Assembly: GCA_035934535.1 (NCBI GenBank)
Contig: DASYXS010000004.1
Location: forward strand, 1 to 20,536
Reading direction: 5' to 3'
Length of the DNA: 20,536 bases
DNA from: DASSJF01 sp035934535
GTDB taxonomy: Bacteria; Sysuimicrobiota; Sysuimicrobiia; Sysuimicrobiales; Segetimicrobiaceae
The position numbers were made by a program, and so were the translations under genes. Below the pieces are notes generated by a model. It was not told the DNA's origin. It searched no databases and saw only the letters and a list, made by a program, of their open reading frames with translations. Positions within the stretch are counted from its first letter, which is position 1. Each line of letters starts with the position of its first letter. Below are positions 14,466 through 20,536 of this stretch, in pieces.

Positions 14466-14495
14466 ATTATAGCATCCGCACGGGCAGGGCGACAA
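14466..14495 (-). promoter_or_regulatory. sigma-70-type promoter upstream of rplY
   Basis: On the minus strand a -35 box TTGTCG (14490-14495), an 18-nt spacer and a perfect -10 TATAAT (14466-14471) lie 36 nt upstream of the rplY start. This is the only clear promoter seen for the six-gene operon down to tatC. Confidence 0.7.
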
Positions 14496-14507
14496 CGTAC
14501 ACGCGGA

Positions 14508-14530
14508 GCCGGGCGGTGGAGCCGCCCGGC
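14508..14530 (-). terminator. candidate terminator hairpin after the substrate-binding protein gene
   Basis: GCCGGGCGG (14508-14516) and CCGCCCGGC (14522-14530) form a perfect 9-bp stem with a 5-nt loop. It begins 7 nt after the stop of the minus-strand gene ending at 14537. It lies directly upstream of the rplY promoter, as expected for a boundary between two transcription units. There is no T-tract. Confidence 0.5.
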
Positions 14531-14536
14531 GGGCGG

Positions 14537-15529
14537 CTATTTCACGTAGCCCGACCGGACCAGTTCGGTCAGCAGCGAATCATCGATCAGACTCGCCGGC
14601 ACCATCGCGCGCACCTGAGCGCTCGCGCTGAAGCGCAGGTTGTTCTGGACGCCGCGCGAATCGACCCGCGGCACCCGCGCCTGCCACGTTGGAAAGAACG
14701 CCTTGTAGGCGATCGCGGCGTCCTGCGCCGGCGCCTTTGTGTAGTGCGAGATCACGCCCTCCACGTCCGCGGCGTTCGCGGGATCCCGGACGAACGCCCA
14801 GGCGTCCACGTAGGCTTTCAAGACGCGGAGCACGCCGTCGCGGTTTTGCGCGACGTACGATTTGCGGACCGCCAGCGCAGCCTGCACCATCGGCAGACCG
14901 AGCTGCACGCCGTTGACGAGCTCCTTGAACCCCGCTTCTTCCGCCTTCGCCGTCGTCGGCGGCGAGAGGATGCCGCCCGCGGCGAGCCCCGCCGTCAGTG
15001 CCGCCATGATGCCGGAGAGCGTGCCGCCGGCGCTGACGATGTCGACTTTCCCGGACAACCCGAAATGGTCGAGGAACAGCCGCGCGGCCGTGTCGGTCGA
15101 CGTCCCCGTTCGGGTGACGGCGACCTTCTTGCCGGCGAGATCCTGGATCGTGCGAATGCGCTTGTCCGCGTACAGCGAGAAGACCGGATAGTTGGACCCG
15201 GCGGCGATCATCACGAGGTCGCCGCCGGCGGCATCGTAGTCCGCTACCTCCGTGGCGCCGATGGACATCGCCTGCGCTTCGCCCGACGTCAGCGCCGCCA
15301 CCGCGGCGCTGCCGGTGACCTGTGTGAAGGACACGTCGAGGCCCTGTTTCGCGTAGAAGCCGCGATCCAGCGCGACCCAGACCGGAGTGAATGCCGCGCT
15401 CGCCTGCGCGTAGACGATCTTGACCGGCAGGCTGCCGGCCGCGCCCGCGGGCCCGGTGCCGGGGGCCGCCAGCGCCGCCGCGACGGTGAGCGCGAGCACC
15501 ATTGCCGGGACGGCGTGGTTGCGCTTCAT
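14537..15529 (-). CDS. ABC transporter substrate-binding protein, NitT/TauT (NMT1/THI5-like)
   Basis: This 330-residue exported periplasmic-binding protein has a signal peptide at about 1-31 (MKRNHAVPAMVLALTVAAALA, then AGAAG) and no lipobox cysteine. The mature N-terminus (VKIVYAQASAAFTPVWVALDRGFYAKQGLDVSF) and 'GSAAVAALTSGEAQAMSIGATEV' are typical of the NMT1/THI5-like family that binds sulfonates, nitrate or pyrimidine precursors. 'IRTIQDLAGKKVAVTRTGTSTDTAARLFL' forms the second-lobe ligand region. It starts 15 nt after the ComEB-like gene without a clear ribosome-binding site. No permease or ATPase gene is adjacent, so its partners must lie elsewhere, or it is a solitary binding protein. 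The ligand cannot be read from the sequence. A hairpin follows the TAG stop. Confidence 0.88.
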   Translation of the reverse strand: MKRNHAVPAMVLALTVAAALAAPGTGPAGAAGSLPVKIVYAQASAAFTPVWVALDRGFYAKQGLDVSFTQVTGSAAVAALTSGEAQAMSIGATEVADYDAAGGDLVMIAAGSNYPVFSLYADKRIRTIQDLAGKKVAVTRTGTSTDTAARLFLDHFGLSGKVDIVSAGGTLSGIMAALTAGLAAGGILSPPTTAKAEEAGFKELVNGVQLGLPMVQAALAVRKSYVAQNRDGVLRVLKAYVDAWAFVRDPANAADVEGVISHYTKAPAQDAAIAYKAFFPTWQARVPRVDSRGVQNNLRFSASAQVRAMVPASLIDDSLLTELVRSGYVK

Positions 15530-15544
15530 GGATGCGGCGCCGCG

Positions 15545-16048
15545 CTACGACCCCGCGGCGGCCGGCTTTAATGACGTCGTTGCCGGCGGCCGGTCCGCCG
15601 GCGCGGGCGCAAACCGGCTGAACGCGATCGACGCGTCGGTCAAGAGACGTTCGGCCACCGGGTCGGGATAGGGCTCGTCGTAGACGATGCGGACGAGGCC
15701 GGCGTTCACGATCATCTTCGCGCAGGTCAGGCAGGGCTGGTGCGTGCAGTAGATGGTGCCGCCGGCGATCGGCACGCCGTGGTACGCCGCCTGCACGATC
15801 GCGTTCTGCTCCGCGTGGAGGCAGAGACACGTATCCAGCCCGCTGCCGGAGGCGGCCTCCGACGCGCAGCGAGCGCATCCCCCCTCGCCGCAGTTGGGCA
15901 GTCCCCGCGGCGTGTCGTTGTAGCCGGTGCTCAACACCATGCGGTCCTTGACGATCACGGCGCCCACGTGCCGGCGCAGACACGTCGACCGCGTCGCCGC
16001 GAGGTGCGCGAGGCTCATGAAGTACTCGTCCCAGGACGGCCGGGGCAC
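15545..16048 (-). CDS. ComEB/dCMP deaminase-like cytidine deaminase family protein
   Basis: This 167-residue zinc-dependent deaminase has SWDEYFMSLAHLAATRSTCLRRHVGAVIV (5-33), the catalytic HAEQNAI (His78, Glu80) and PCLTC (Cys106, Cys109) motifs, plus extra Cys residues in NCGEGGCARC as in ComEB-type dCMP deaminases. It probably deaminates dCMP to dUMP for thymidylate supply, which fits the neighbouring glyA (one-carbon supply). Start candidates are GTG at 16057, 16054 and 16048. I prefer 16048 because GGGGTGG sits 5 nt upstream and the conserved core begins 4 residues later. That ribosome-binding site overlaps the 3' arm of a perfect hairpin (16057-16093). The last 20 residues form a Pro/Ala tail including repeat copy C and lie beyond the catalytic fold. 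Confidence 0.9.
   Translation of the reverse strand: MPRPSWDEYFMSLAHLAATRSTCLRRHVGAVIVKDRMVLSTGYNDTPRGLPNCGEGGCARCASEAASGSGLDTCLCLHAEQNAIVQAAYHGVPIAGGTIYCTHQPCLTCAKMIVNAGLVRIVYDEPYPDPVAERLLTDASIAFSRFAPAPADRPPATTSLKPAAAGS
15561..15587. repeat. 27-nt dispersed repeat, copy C, in the ComEB-like tail
   Basis: This is GCCGGC-TTTAATGACGTCGTT-GCCGGC. On the coding minus strand it encodes PATTSLKPA in the extreme C-terminal tail of the deaminase. Its core matches copy A in 9 of 15 positions, the weakest of the three relationships, so its membership is tentative. Confidence 0.35.
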
Positions 16049-16056
16049 TAACACCA

Positions 16057-16093
16057 CCCCGACAAATTGCGTGAGTGATGCAATTTGTCGGGG
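16057..16093 (-). promoter_or_regulatory. perfect 14-bp inverted repeat covering the deaminase ribosome-binding site
   Basis: CCCCGACAAATTGC (16057-16070) and GCAATTTGTCGGGG (16080-16093) are exact reverse complements with a 9-nt loop, which can shrink to 5 nt by extra pairs. In the minus-strand transcript the 3' arm ends in GGGG, the core of the GGGGTGG ribosome-binding site for the GTG at 16048. It lies between glyA and the deaminase gene. Its AT-rich centre stands out from the GC-rich surroundings. It may act as a terminator of glyA, an operator, or an RNA switch that hides the ribosome-binding site. No T-tract follows. Confidence 0.65.
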
Positions 16094-16154
16094 GCCCCGG
16101 TGAGTTCAACGCGGCAGATGTGTCCGACTCGCGACGGAACAGCGCCCCGTGACA

Positions 16155-17411
16155 TTATCGCACCGCTTCGACCGGCTCCGGATAGATCGGGAACGCCGCG
16201 CACAGCGCGCGCACCTCGTCCCGCACACGCGCCTGCACCGCCGCGTCCTCGGGCGCGCTCAGCACGGCGTCGATCCACGCGGCGACCTGCCGCATCTCGG
16301 CCGTCCGCATGCCGCGCGTGGTCAACGCCGGCGTGCCGATCCGCACGCCGCTCGTGGTCATGGGCTTCTCCGGGTCGAACGGGATCATGTTCTTGTTGGC
16401 GACGATGTGCGCGCCGTCGAGGGCCCGCTGGGCCTCGCGGCCGGTGAGCCCCTTGCGGCGCACGTCGAGCAGGATGAGGTGGTTGTCCGTCCCGCCGGAG
16501 ACGACGTGATAGCCGCGCCGGACGAACTCCTCGGCCAGCGTCCGCGCGTTCTCGACGATGCGCGCGGCGTATGTCCGGAAGTCGGGGTGCATCGCTTCCT
16601 TAAAACACACCGCCTTCCCGGCGATGACGTGCATCAGCGGCCCGCCCTGGGTGCCGGGGAACACCGCCTTGTCGATCGCCGCAGCGTGGCGCTCCTTGGA
16701 CAGGATCAACCCGCCCCGGGGGCCGCGCAGCGTCTTGTGCGTGGTGGAGGTGACCACATCCGCGTACGGCACCGGATCGGGGTGCGCTTTGCCGGCGACC
16801 AGGCCGGCGAAGTGCGCCATGTCGACCATCATGATGGCGCCCGCCTCGTCGCAGATCGCGCGGATCGTCGCAAAGTCGAACTGGCGCGGGTAGGCCGTGG
16901 CCCCGGAAACCACGAGTTTCGGCCGGTGCTCGCGCGCGAGCCGGGCGAGCTCATCATAGTCGATCTGCTCCGTGTCGGCGCGAACGCCGTAGGGAATGAT
17001 GCGGTACAGCTGGCCGGAGAAGTTGACAGGGCTGCCGTGGGTCAGGTGCCCGCCGTGCGCCAGGTTCATGGCGAGCACGGAATCGCCCGGCTTGATGAGG
17101 GCGAAGTACGCCGCCATGTTCGCCTGGGCCCCGGCGTGCGGCTGCACGTTCGCGTGCTCCGCGCTGAACAGCGCCCGCACCCGGTCGATGGCGAGCCGCT
17201 CGACCACGTCCACGAACTCGCAGCCGCCGTAGTAGCGCTTGCCGGGATATCCCTCGGCGTACTTGTTGGTCATCACGCTGCCGAGCGCTTCGAGCACCGC
17301 CCGGCTGGCGTAGTTCTCGGACGCGATCAGGTTGACGTAGTAGCGCTGGCGGTCGATGTCCTTCGCGATGGCGTCGGCGATCTCGGGATCGGTGCGGCCC
17401 AGCTCATCCAC
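16155..17411 (-). CDS. glyA: serine hydroxymethyltransferase
   Basis: This 418-residue PLP enzyme interconverts serine and glycine with tetrahydrofolate/methylene-THF, and the length is normal. Marks are LIASENYAS (28-36), NKYAEGYPGKRYYGG (49-63), QPHAGAQANMAAY (90-102), VDMAHFAGL with the PLP-contacting Asp197 and His200, and TSTTHKTLRGPRGG with Schiff-base Lys226. GTG 17411 is the start, with AAGGAG 9 nt upstream. Its 97-nt leader holds an imperfect bulged hairpin (17461-17489). The preceding gene on this strand encodes the threonylcarbamoyl-AMP synthase. The next gene is the deaminase, so methylene-THF production and dUMP formation sit side by side. The stop is TAA at 16155-16157. Confidence 0.97.
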   Translation of the reverse strand: MDELGRTDPEIADAIAKDIDRQRYYVNLIASENYASRAVLEALGSVMTNKYAEGYPGKRYYGGCEFVDVVERLAIDRVRALFSAEHANVQPHAGAQANMAAYFALIKPGDSVLAMNLAHGGHLTHGSPVNFSGQLYRIIPYGVRADTEQIDYDELARLAREHRPKLVVSGATAYPRQFDFATIRAICDEAGAIMMVDMAHFAGLVAGKAHPDPVPYADVVTSTTHKTLRGPRGGLILSKERHAAAIDKAVFPGTQGGPLMHVIAGKAVCFKEAMHPDFRTYAARIVENARTLAEEFVRRGYHVVSGGTDNHLILLDVRRKGLTGREAQRALDGAHIVANKNMIPFDPEKPMTTSGVRIGTPALTTRGMRTAEMRQVAAWIDAVLSAPEDAAVQARVRDEVRALCAAFPIYPEPVEAVR

Positions 17412-17460
17412 GGCGCGTCACTCCTTCCACCCCGGGGCTCCGGAGGACCTGCTGCACTCC

Positions 17461-17489
17461 AAGATTCGGTACACCGCCGGCAAATCCTT
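17461..17489 (-). other. bulged hairpin in the glyA leader
   Basis: On the minus strand AAG-GATT, six unpaired bases, CGGT-GT-ACCG and AATC-TT can fold into a bulged hairpin about 50-80 nt upstream of the glyA start. Two further GC palindromes (CTCCGGAG and CCCCGGGG, about 17436-17450) lie between it and the ribosome-binding site. No known riboswitch core was recognised. It could be a processed leader, a protein-binding site or chance folding. Confidence 0.3.
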
Positions 17490-17508
17490 AGGCCCTGCCG
17501 CCGCGAGG

Positions 17509-18234
17509 CTAGCCGGCGCGCGGTACGTCTTGGGCGGCCGCCTTCCCGTCGGCGGAAGGGGCCGGCGCCGCCGGGGCGGCGAGCGGACCGATCACCTCAC
17601 GCAGTTCTTCCAGTGTGACGCCGCCGGCGCGGACGATCACGGGCGGCGTGCGGGTGACGTCCACGACGGTGGATGGATGGCCGCCGGGGCACGCGCCCCC
17701 GTCGAGGATCAGATCGACGGAACCGCCGAGGTCCATCCCCACTTCGATGGCCGTCACCGGCGCCGGGACGCCGTGCGTGTTGGCGCTCGTCCCGGTGATG
17801 GGCATGCCGAGGGCGCGGCAGAGCGCGACGGCGATGACGGAGCCGGGCTGGCGGACTGCGATCGTCTCGCCGCCCCCGGCGAGCAGCGGCGGCAGATGCG
17901 GCGCCCGCCGGCACACGATCGTGAGCGGGCCCGGCCAAAACCGCTCCGCGAGCCGCAGCGCGATCTCCGGCAGGTCCGGCACGAGCATCCGCCACTGCCC
18001 CGTGTCGGCGACGAAAACCGGCAGGGGCTCCGTGTGGGGCCGGCGCTTGGTCGCGAAGACGCGCGCCACGGCCTCCCCGTCCAACGCGGCCGCCCCGAGC
18101 GCGTAGTAGGTGTCGGTGGGAAACGCGACGAGGCCGCCGTCGAGCAAAATGCGGAGTGCCTGCCGTGGCACGTCCTGCGACGCCGGATGGACGCCGATCA
18201 CCTGCAACGGGCGCGGCGGATGTCCCTTGAGCAC
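17509..18234 (-). CDS. L-threonylcarbamoyladenylate synthase (Sua5/YciO/YrdC family)
   Basis: This 241-residue protein makes threonylcarbamoyl-AMP from threonine, bicarbonate and ATP for the t6A37 modification of tRNAs. YrdC-fold motifs are GGLVAFPTDTYYALG (33-47), the KRR nucleotide-binding basic patch (63-65), FWPGPLTIV (99-107), GTSAN (148-152) and STVVDVT (188-194). It corresponds to the YrdC domain alone plus an Ala/Pro-rich tail (218-241), without the Sua5 C-terminal domain. GTG 18234 is favoured because GGGGGGA lies 6-7 nt upstream. A GTG at 18255, overlapping the prmC stop by 4 nt, would add seven residues but lacks a ribosome-binding site. It follows prmC as in Firmicutes-type operons. 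Confidence 0.92.
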   Translation of the reverse strand: MLKGHPPRPLQVIGVHPASQDVPRQALRILLDGGLVAFPTDTYYALGAAALDGEAVARVFATKRRPHTEPLPVFVADTGQWRMLVPDLPEIALRLAERFWPGPLTIVCRRAPHLPPLLAGGGETIAVRQPGSVIAVALCRALGMPITGTSANTHGVPAPVTAIEVGMDLGGSVDLILDGGACPGGHPSTVVDVTRTPPVIVRAGGVTLEELREVIGPLAAPAAPAPSADGKAAAQDVPRAG

Positions 18235-18251
18235 CGTGCGTCCCCCCTTTG

Positions 18252-19214
18252 TCACGGCGCCGCGCGGCGGGGCGTCTCCTCGAGAGACGCCAGACGTGCG
18301 GCGACGACGACCCGCTCGAGTCCGGCGTAGTCGCGGACGATCTCCGCCGGAGCGAAAGTTCCTTCCGAGGCGATCAGCGCCGCGGCGGCGCGCGCCTGCC
18401 GTCCCAACGCGGACGTCTCGAGAATCAAGAGCCCGCCCGGACGGAGGTATGGGGCCGCGGCGGCGACGATGCGCCGGTGGACCGCCAGACCATCCGGACC
18501 TCCGTCGAGGGCGGCGCGCGGCTCGTGCTCGTAAATCTCGCGCGCCAGCGCGTCGACCTCCCCCGTCGGCACGTACGGTGGATTCGCGCAGATCGCGTCC
18601 GCGCCCCCGGGCGGAACGACTCCGGCCAGCGCGTCGAGCGCGTCGCCGCGGCGCCACGTGATGCGGCGGGCCAGCCCGAGGCGTTCCGCGTTGGCGCGGG
18701 CGACGGCCAAGGAACCGTCCGAGAGATCGGTCGCGACGGCGCGCGCCCCCGGCAGCAGATGCATCAGCGCAAGCACGATCGCACCGCTGCCCGTGCCCAC
18801 GTCCACGATCAACGGGGCCGGGCGCGCGGACAGCGCGGCCGCCGCCACTTCAACGAGCCGCTCGGTTTCCGGCCGGGGAATGAGGACCCGCGGGTCCACG
18901 TCCAGGAGCAGACCGCAGAACTCGCGCCGGCCGGTGAGGTACGCCGACGGCCACCCGGCCGCCCGCCTGGCGATGAGCGCCGCGTAGGCCTCGCCGGCCT
19001 CGGGGGCAACCGGCGCCGAGGGGCGCAGCAGTGTTTCTTCCCGCGTCAGTCCGGCCGCGTGCCGGAGCAGCAGGTCGGCTTCGACCCACGCGTCCCGTGG
19101 ATCGAGGCCGGCATCGCGCAGGCGCAGAAGTCCCCACGCCCGCGCGTCCTGGCGGGTCGAAAACTCCGTGCGGTCCACGCGCGTCCCCACAACGCCGCCA
19201 CGGACCTGCCTCAT
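18252..19214 (-). CDS. prmC: peptide chain release factor N5-glutamine methyltransferase
   Basis: This 320-residue protein methylates the GGQ glutamine of release factors using S-adenosylmethionine. It has an N-terminal helical domain (about 15-110), LIPRPETE (111-118), the SAM-binding VDVGTGSGAI (137-146) and the catalytic NPPY (211-214), followed by EPRAALDGGPDGL typical of PrmC/HemK. It is about 30 residues longer than usual because of extra residues at the N-terminus. The ATG at 19214 overlaps the prfA stop (ATGA, 19214-19211), coupling the enzyme to its substrate's gene. Confidence 0.95.
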   Translation of the reverse strand: MRQVRGGVVGTRVDRTEFSTRQDARAWGLLRLRDAGLDPRDAWVEADLLLRHAAGLTREETLLRPSAPVAPEAGEAYAALIARRAAGWPSAYLTGRREFCGLLLDVDPRVLIPRPETERLVEVAAAALSARPAPLIVDVGTGSGAIVLALMHLLPGARAVATDLSDGSLAVARANAERLGLARRITWRRGDALDALAGVVPPGGADAICANPPYVPTGEVDALAREIYEHEPRAALDGGPDGLAVHRRIVAAAAPYLRPGGLLILETSALGRQARAAAALIASEGTFAPAEIVRDYAGLERVVVAARLASLEETPRRAAP

Positions 19215-20296
19215 GAGTTGGCCGGGGCCGTCAGACTTTCGAGCCGGTCCGCCGCGGCGAGGGAATCGATGAGATCGTCCAGGCTGCCGTCCAGGACGCC
19301 GGGCAGATTGTGCACCGTCTTGCCGATGCGGTGGTCGGTCACGCGATCTTGAGGGAAATTGTAGGTCCGGATCTTCTCGCTGCGCTCGCCCGACCCGACC
19401 TGCTTGCGGCGCGACTCGGCGATCTCCGCCTTCTGCTTCTCCACGGCCCGCTCGAGCAGGTGGGCGCGGAGAATCCGCATCGCCTTCTCGCGGTTCTGAT
19501 GCTGCGACCGCTCGTCCTGGCAGGCGATCACGAGTCCGGTCGGCAGGTGCGTGATACGGACCGCGGTCTCGACCTTGTTCACGTTCTGCCCGCCGGCGCC
19601 GCCGGCGCGGTACGTATCGATCTGCAGCTCGTCCGGACGGATGACGACGTCGACCTCTTCGGCCTCGGGCAGCACCGCGACGGTGGCGGTCGACGTATGG
19701 ATGCGGCCGCTGGCCTCGGTCGCCGGGACCCGCTGAACCCGGTGGACGCCGCTCTCGTACTTGAGGCGGCTGTAGGCGCCGCGGCCTTCGATCCCGAGGA
19801 CGACTTCCTTGAAGCCGCCGAGCCCGGTGGGGTTGCTGGACAGAATCTCCGATCGCCACCCGCGGCGCTCCGCGTGGCGCGCGTACATCCGCGCGAGGTC
19901 ACCCGCGAAGAGGGCCGCTTCCTCCCCGCCGGTCCCGCCGCGAATCTCGATGATGACGTCGCGCTCGTCCCGGGGATCGCGAGGCACCAGCAGAGCCTCG
20001 AGCCGCTGTTCGAGCGCGGCGCGCTTCGCCGTGAGCGCGGCCCGCTCCGCTTCCGCGAGCGCGCGCAGCTCTGGGTCGGCCTCCGTCCGCAGCAGGTGCT
20101 CGGCCTCCTCCAGTTCACGCGAGACGCGGCGGTATTCCGAGAAGGCGTCGATGGTGTCGGCAAGGCCGGCATGCTCGCGGGCGACCCGGCGGTACTGCGC
20201 CGGGTCGCCGAGCACGGACGGATCGGCCATCGCGCGGGTCAGTTCCTGATAGCGGGACTCCTGCGCCGCGAGCCGGGCGAGGTATTCCTGCCGCAC
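19211..20296 (-). CDS. prfA: peptide chain release factor 1
   Basis: This 361-residue class I release factor is full length. It has the codon-recognition tripeptide PAT (191-193, the PxT form of RF1, which reads UAA and UAG), the peptidyl-transferase GGQ motif (235-237) in RAGGAGGQNVNKVETAVR, and the IRGGTGGEEAALFAGDL segment (118-134). The start is GTG 20296, with GGAGG 5 nt upstream. It lies 49 nt downstream of rpmE and overlaps prmC, whose product methylates Gln237. Confidence 0.97.
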   Translation of the reverse strand: MRQEYLARLAAQESRYQELTRAMADPSVLGDPAQYRRVAREHAGLADTIDAFSEYRRVSRELEEAEHLLRTEADPELRALAEAERAALTAKRAALEQRLEALLVPRDPRDERDVIIEIRGGTGGEEAALFAGDLARMYARHAERRGWRSEILSSNPTGLGGFKEVVLGIEGRGAYSRLKYESGVHRVQRVPATEASGRIHTSTATVAVLPEAEEVDVVIRPDELQIDTYRAGGAGGQNVNKVETAVRITHLPTGLVIACQDERSQHQNREKAMRILRAHLLERAVEKQKAEIAESRRKQVGSGERSEKIRTYNFPQDRVTDHRIGKTVHNLPGVLDGSLDDLIDSLAAADRLESLTAPANS

Positions 20297-20345
20297 TCAG
20301 ACCTCCGGCGTGGCGGGCCGGTGCGGCGAGATCTCCGACGAGGGC

Positions 20346-20536
20346 TTAAATCCGCAGACCGTACTTCTTGGCAAACTTCTGCACGCGCCCCTCGGAATCG
20401 ACGAACTTGCGCTGTCCGGTATAGAACGGATGGCACTTCGAGCAGATCTCCACCCGGATGTTTTCGCGCGTGGACCCGGTCGTAAACGTCTCGCCGCAGG
20501 CGCACGTGACGGTCGTCTGACGGTAATTGGGATGAA
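20346..20536 (-). CDS. rpmE: 50S ribosomal protein L31, 5' end outside window
   Basis: The last 62 residues of L31 are present, with the N-terminal few residues beyond the window edge. The sequence HPNYRQTTVTCACGETF and ICSKCHPFYTGQRKFVDSEGRV shows CAC and CSKC, the four-cysteine zinc-containing (C+) form typical of L31 rather than the Cys-free paralogue. It ends in KFAKKYGLRI and TAA. The rpmE-prfA-prmC order is conserved in many Firmicutes. Confidence 0.96.
   Translation of the reverse strand, partial: HPNYRQTTVTCACGETFTTGSTRENIRVEICSKCHPFYTGQRKFVDSEGRVQKFAKKYGLRI

Noticed and set aside
16155..16160. GATAAT-like -10 box at the end of glyA as a promoter for the deaminase
   Set aside because: It overlaps the glyA stop and there is no acceptable -35 box 16-18 nt upstream.
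18252..19859. A long N-terminal extension of PrmC into prfA
   Set aside because: The extra part is a shadow of prfA; the ATG at 19214 with ATGA overlap gives a normal PrmC.
1..20536. CRISPR array, tRNA or rRNA genes, insertion sequences
   Set aside because: No regularly spaced direct repeats, cloverleaf, rRNA-like sequence or transposase was found on either strand by reading.

Overview
The window is a GC-rich (by eye roughly 70%), gene-dense bacterial chromosome segment with short intergenic gaps and many 4-nt start/stop overlaps. The right-hand gene order on the minus strand (rpmE, prfA, prmC, a Sua5/YwlC-type gene, glyA, a ComEB-like deaminase) is the order familiar from Firmicutes and related terrabacterial lineages. 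Together with the GC content and a general-stress-type L25, this suggests a deep-branching GC-rich terrabacterial or candidate-phylum organism, for instance relatives of CSP1-3/Sysuimicrobiota. That placement is inference; no 16S rRNA or complete phylogenetic marker is available. No tRNA, rRNA, CRISPR array, transposase or phage gene was seen.

Region 1 (1-3377, plus strand): the 3' end of a PHBH-fold FAD-dependent oxidoreductase, a SRPBCC/polyketide-cyclase-like protein and a FabF/KAS-II type ketosynthase form a tight run that looks like the right edge of a small polyketide or lipid biosynthetic cluster. A secreted proline-rich protein with a C-terminal OB-like domain follows. It converges with everything to its right.

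Region 2 (3426-8311, minus strand): a consensus-like promoter at 8284-8311 drives a 12-residue leader ORF, an exported FAD-dependent oxidoreductase, a sulfite-oxidase-like molybdopterin protein, a CynX-like MFS transporter and a phenylacetate-CoA ligase. This looks like uptake and oxidation plus CoA activation of a small, possibly aromatic, acid; the substrate is not visible.

Region 3 (8535-14495, minus strand): a promoter at 14466-14495 precedes rplY (L25), pth, an ECF sigma factor, its zinc-finger anti-sigma factor, a very large secreted RseB-like/NodB deacetylase fusion, and tatC. The junctions from pth onward overlap or nearly touch. The layout ties two translation-quality genes to an envelope-stress circuit whose sensor-like domain is fused to a cell-wall or polysaccharide deacetylase. 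This is the most unusual system in the window.

Region 4 (14537-20536, minus strand): an orphan NitT/TauT-type substrate-binding protein, a ComEB/dCMP deaminase-like enzyme, glyA, a threonylcarbamoyl-AMP synthase, prmC, prfA and the 3' part of rpmE. This is a housekeeping translation and one-carbon block.

Non-coding signals of note are a 27-nt dispersed repeat (GCCGGC-N15-GCCGGC) with three candidate copies, two of them inside reading frames; a perfect 14-bp inverted repeat whose 3' arm contains the ribosome-binding site of the ComEB-like gene; a perfect 12-bp inverted repeat between rplY and pth; and a bulged hairpin in the glyA leader.
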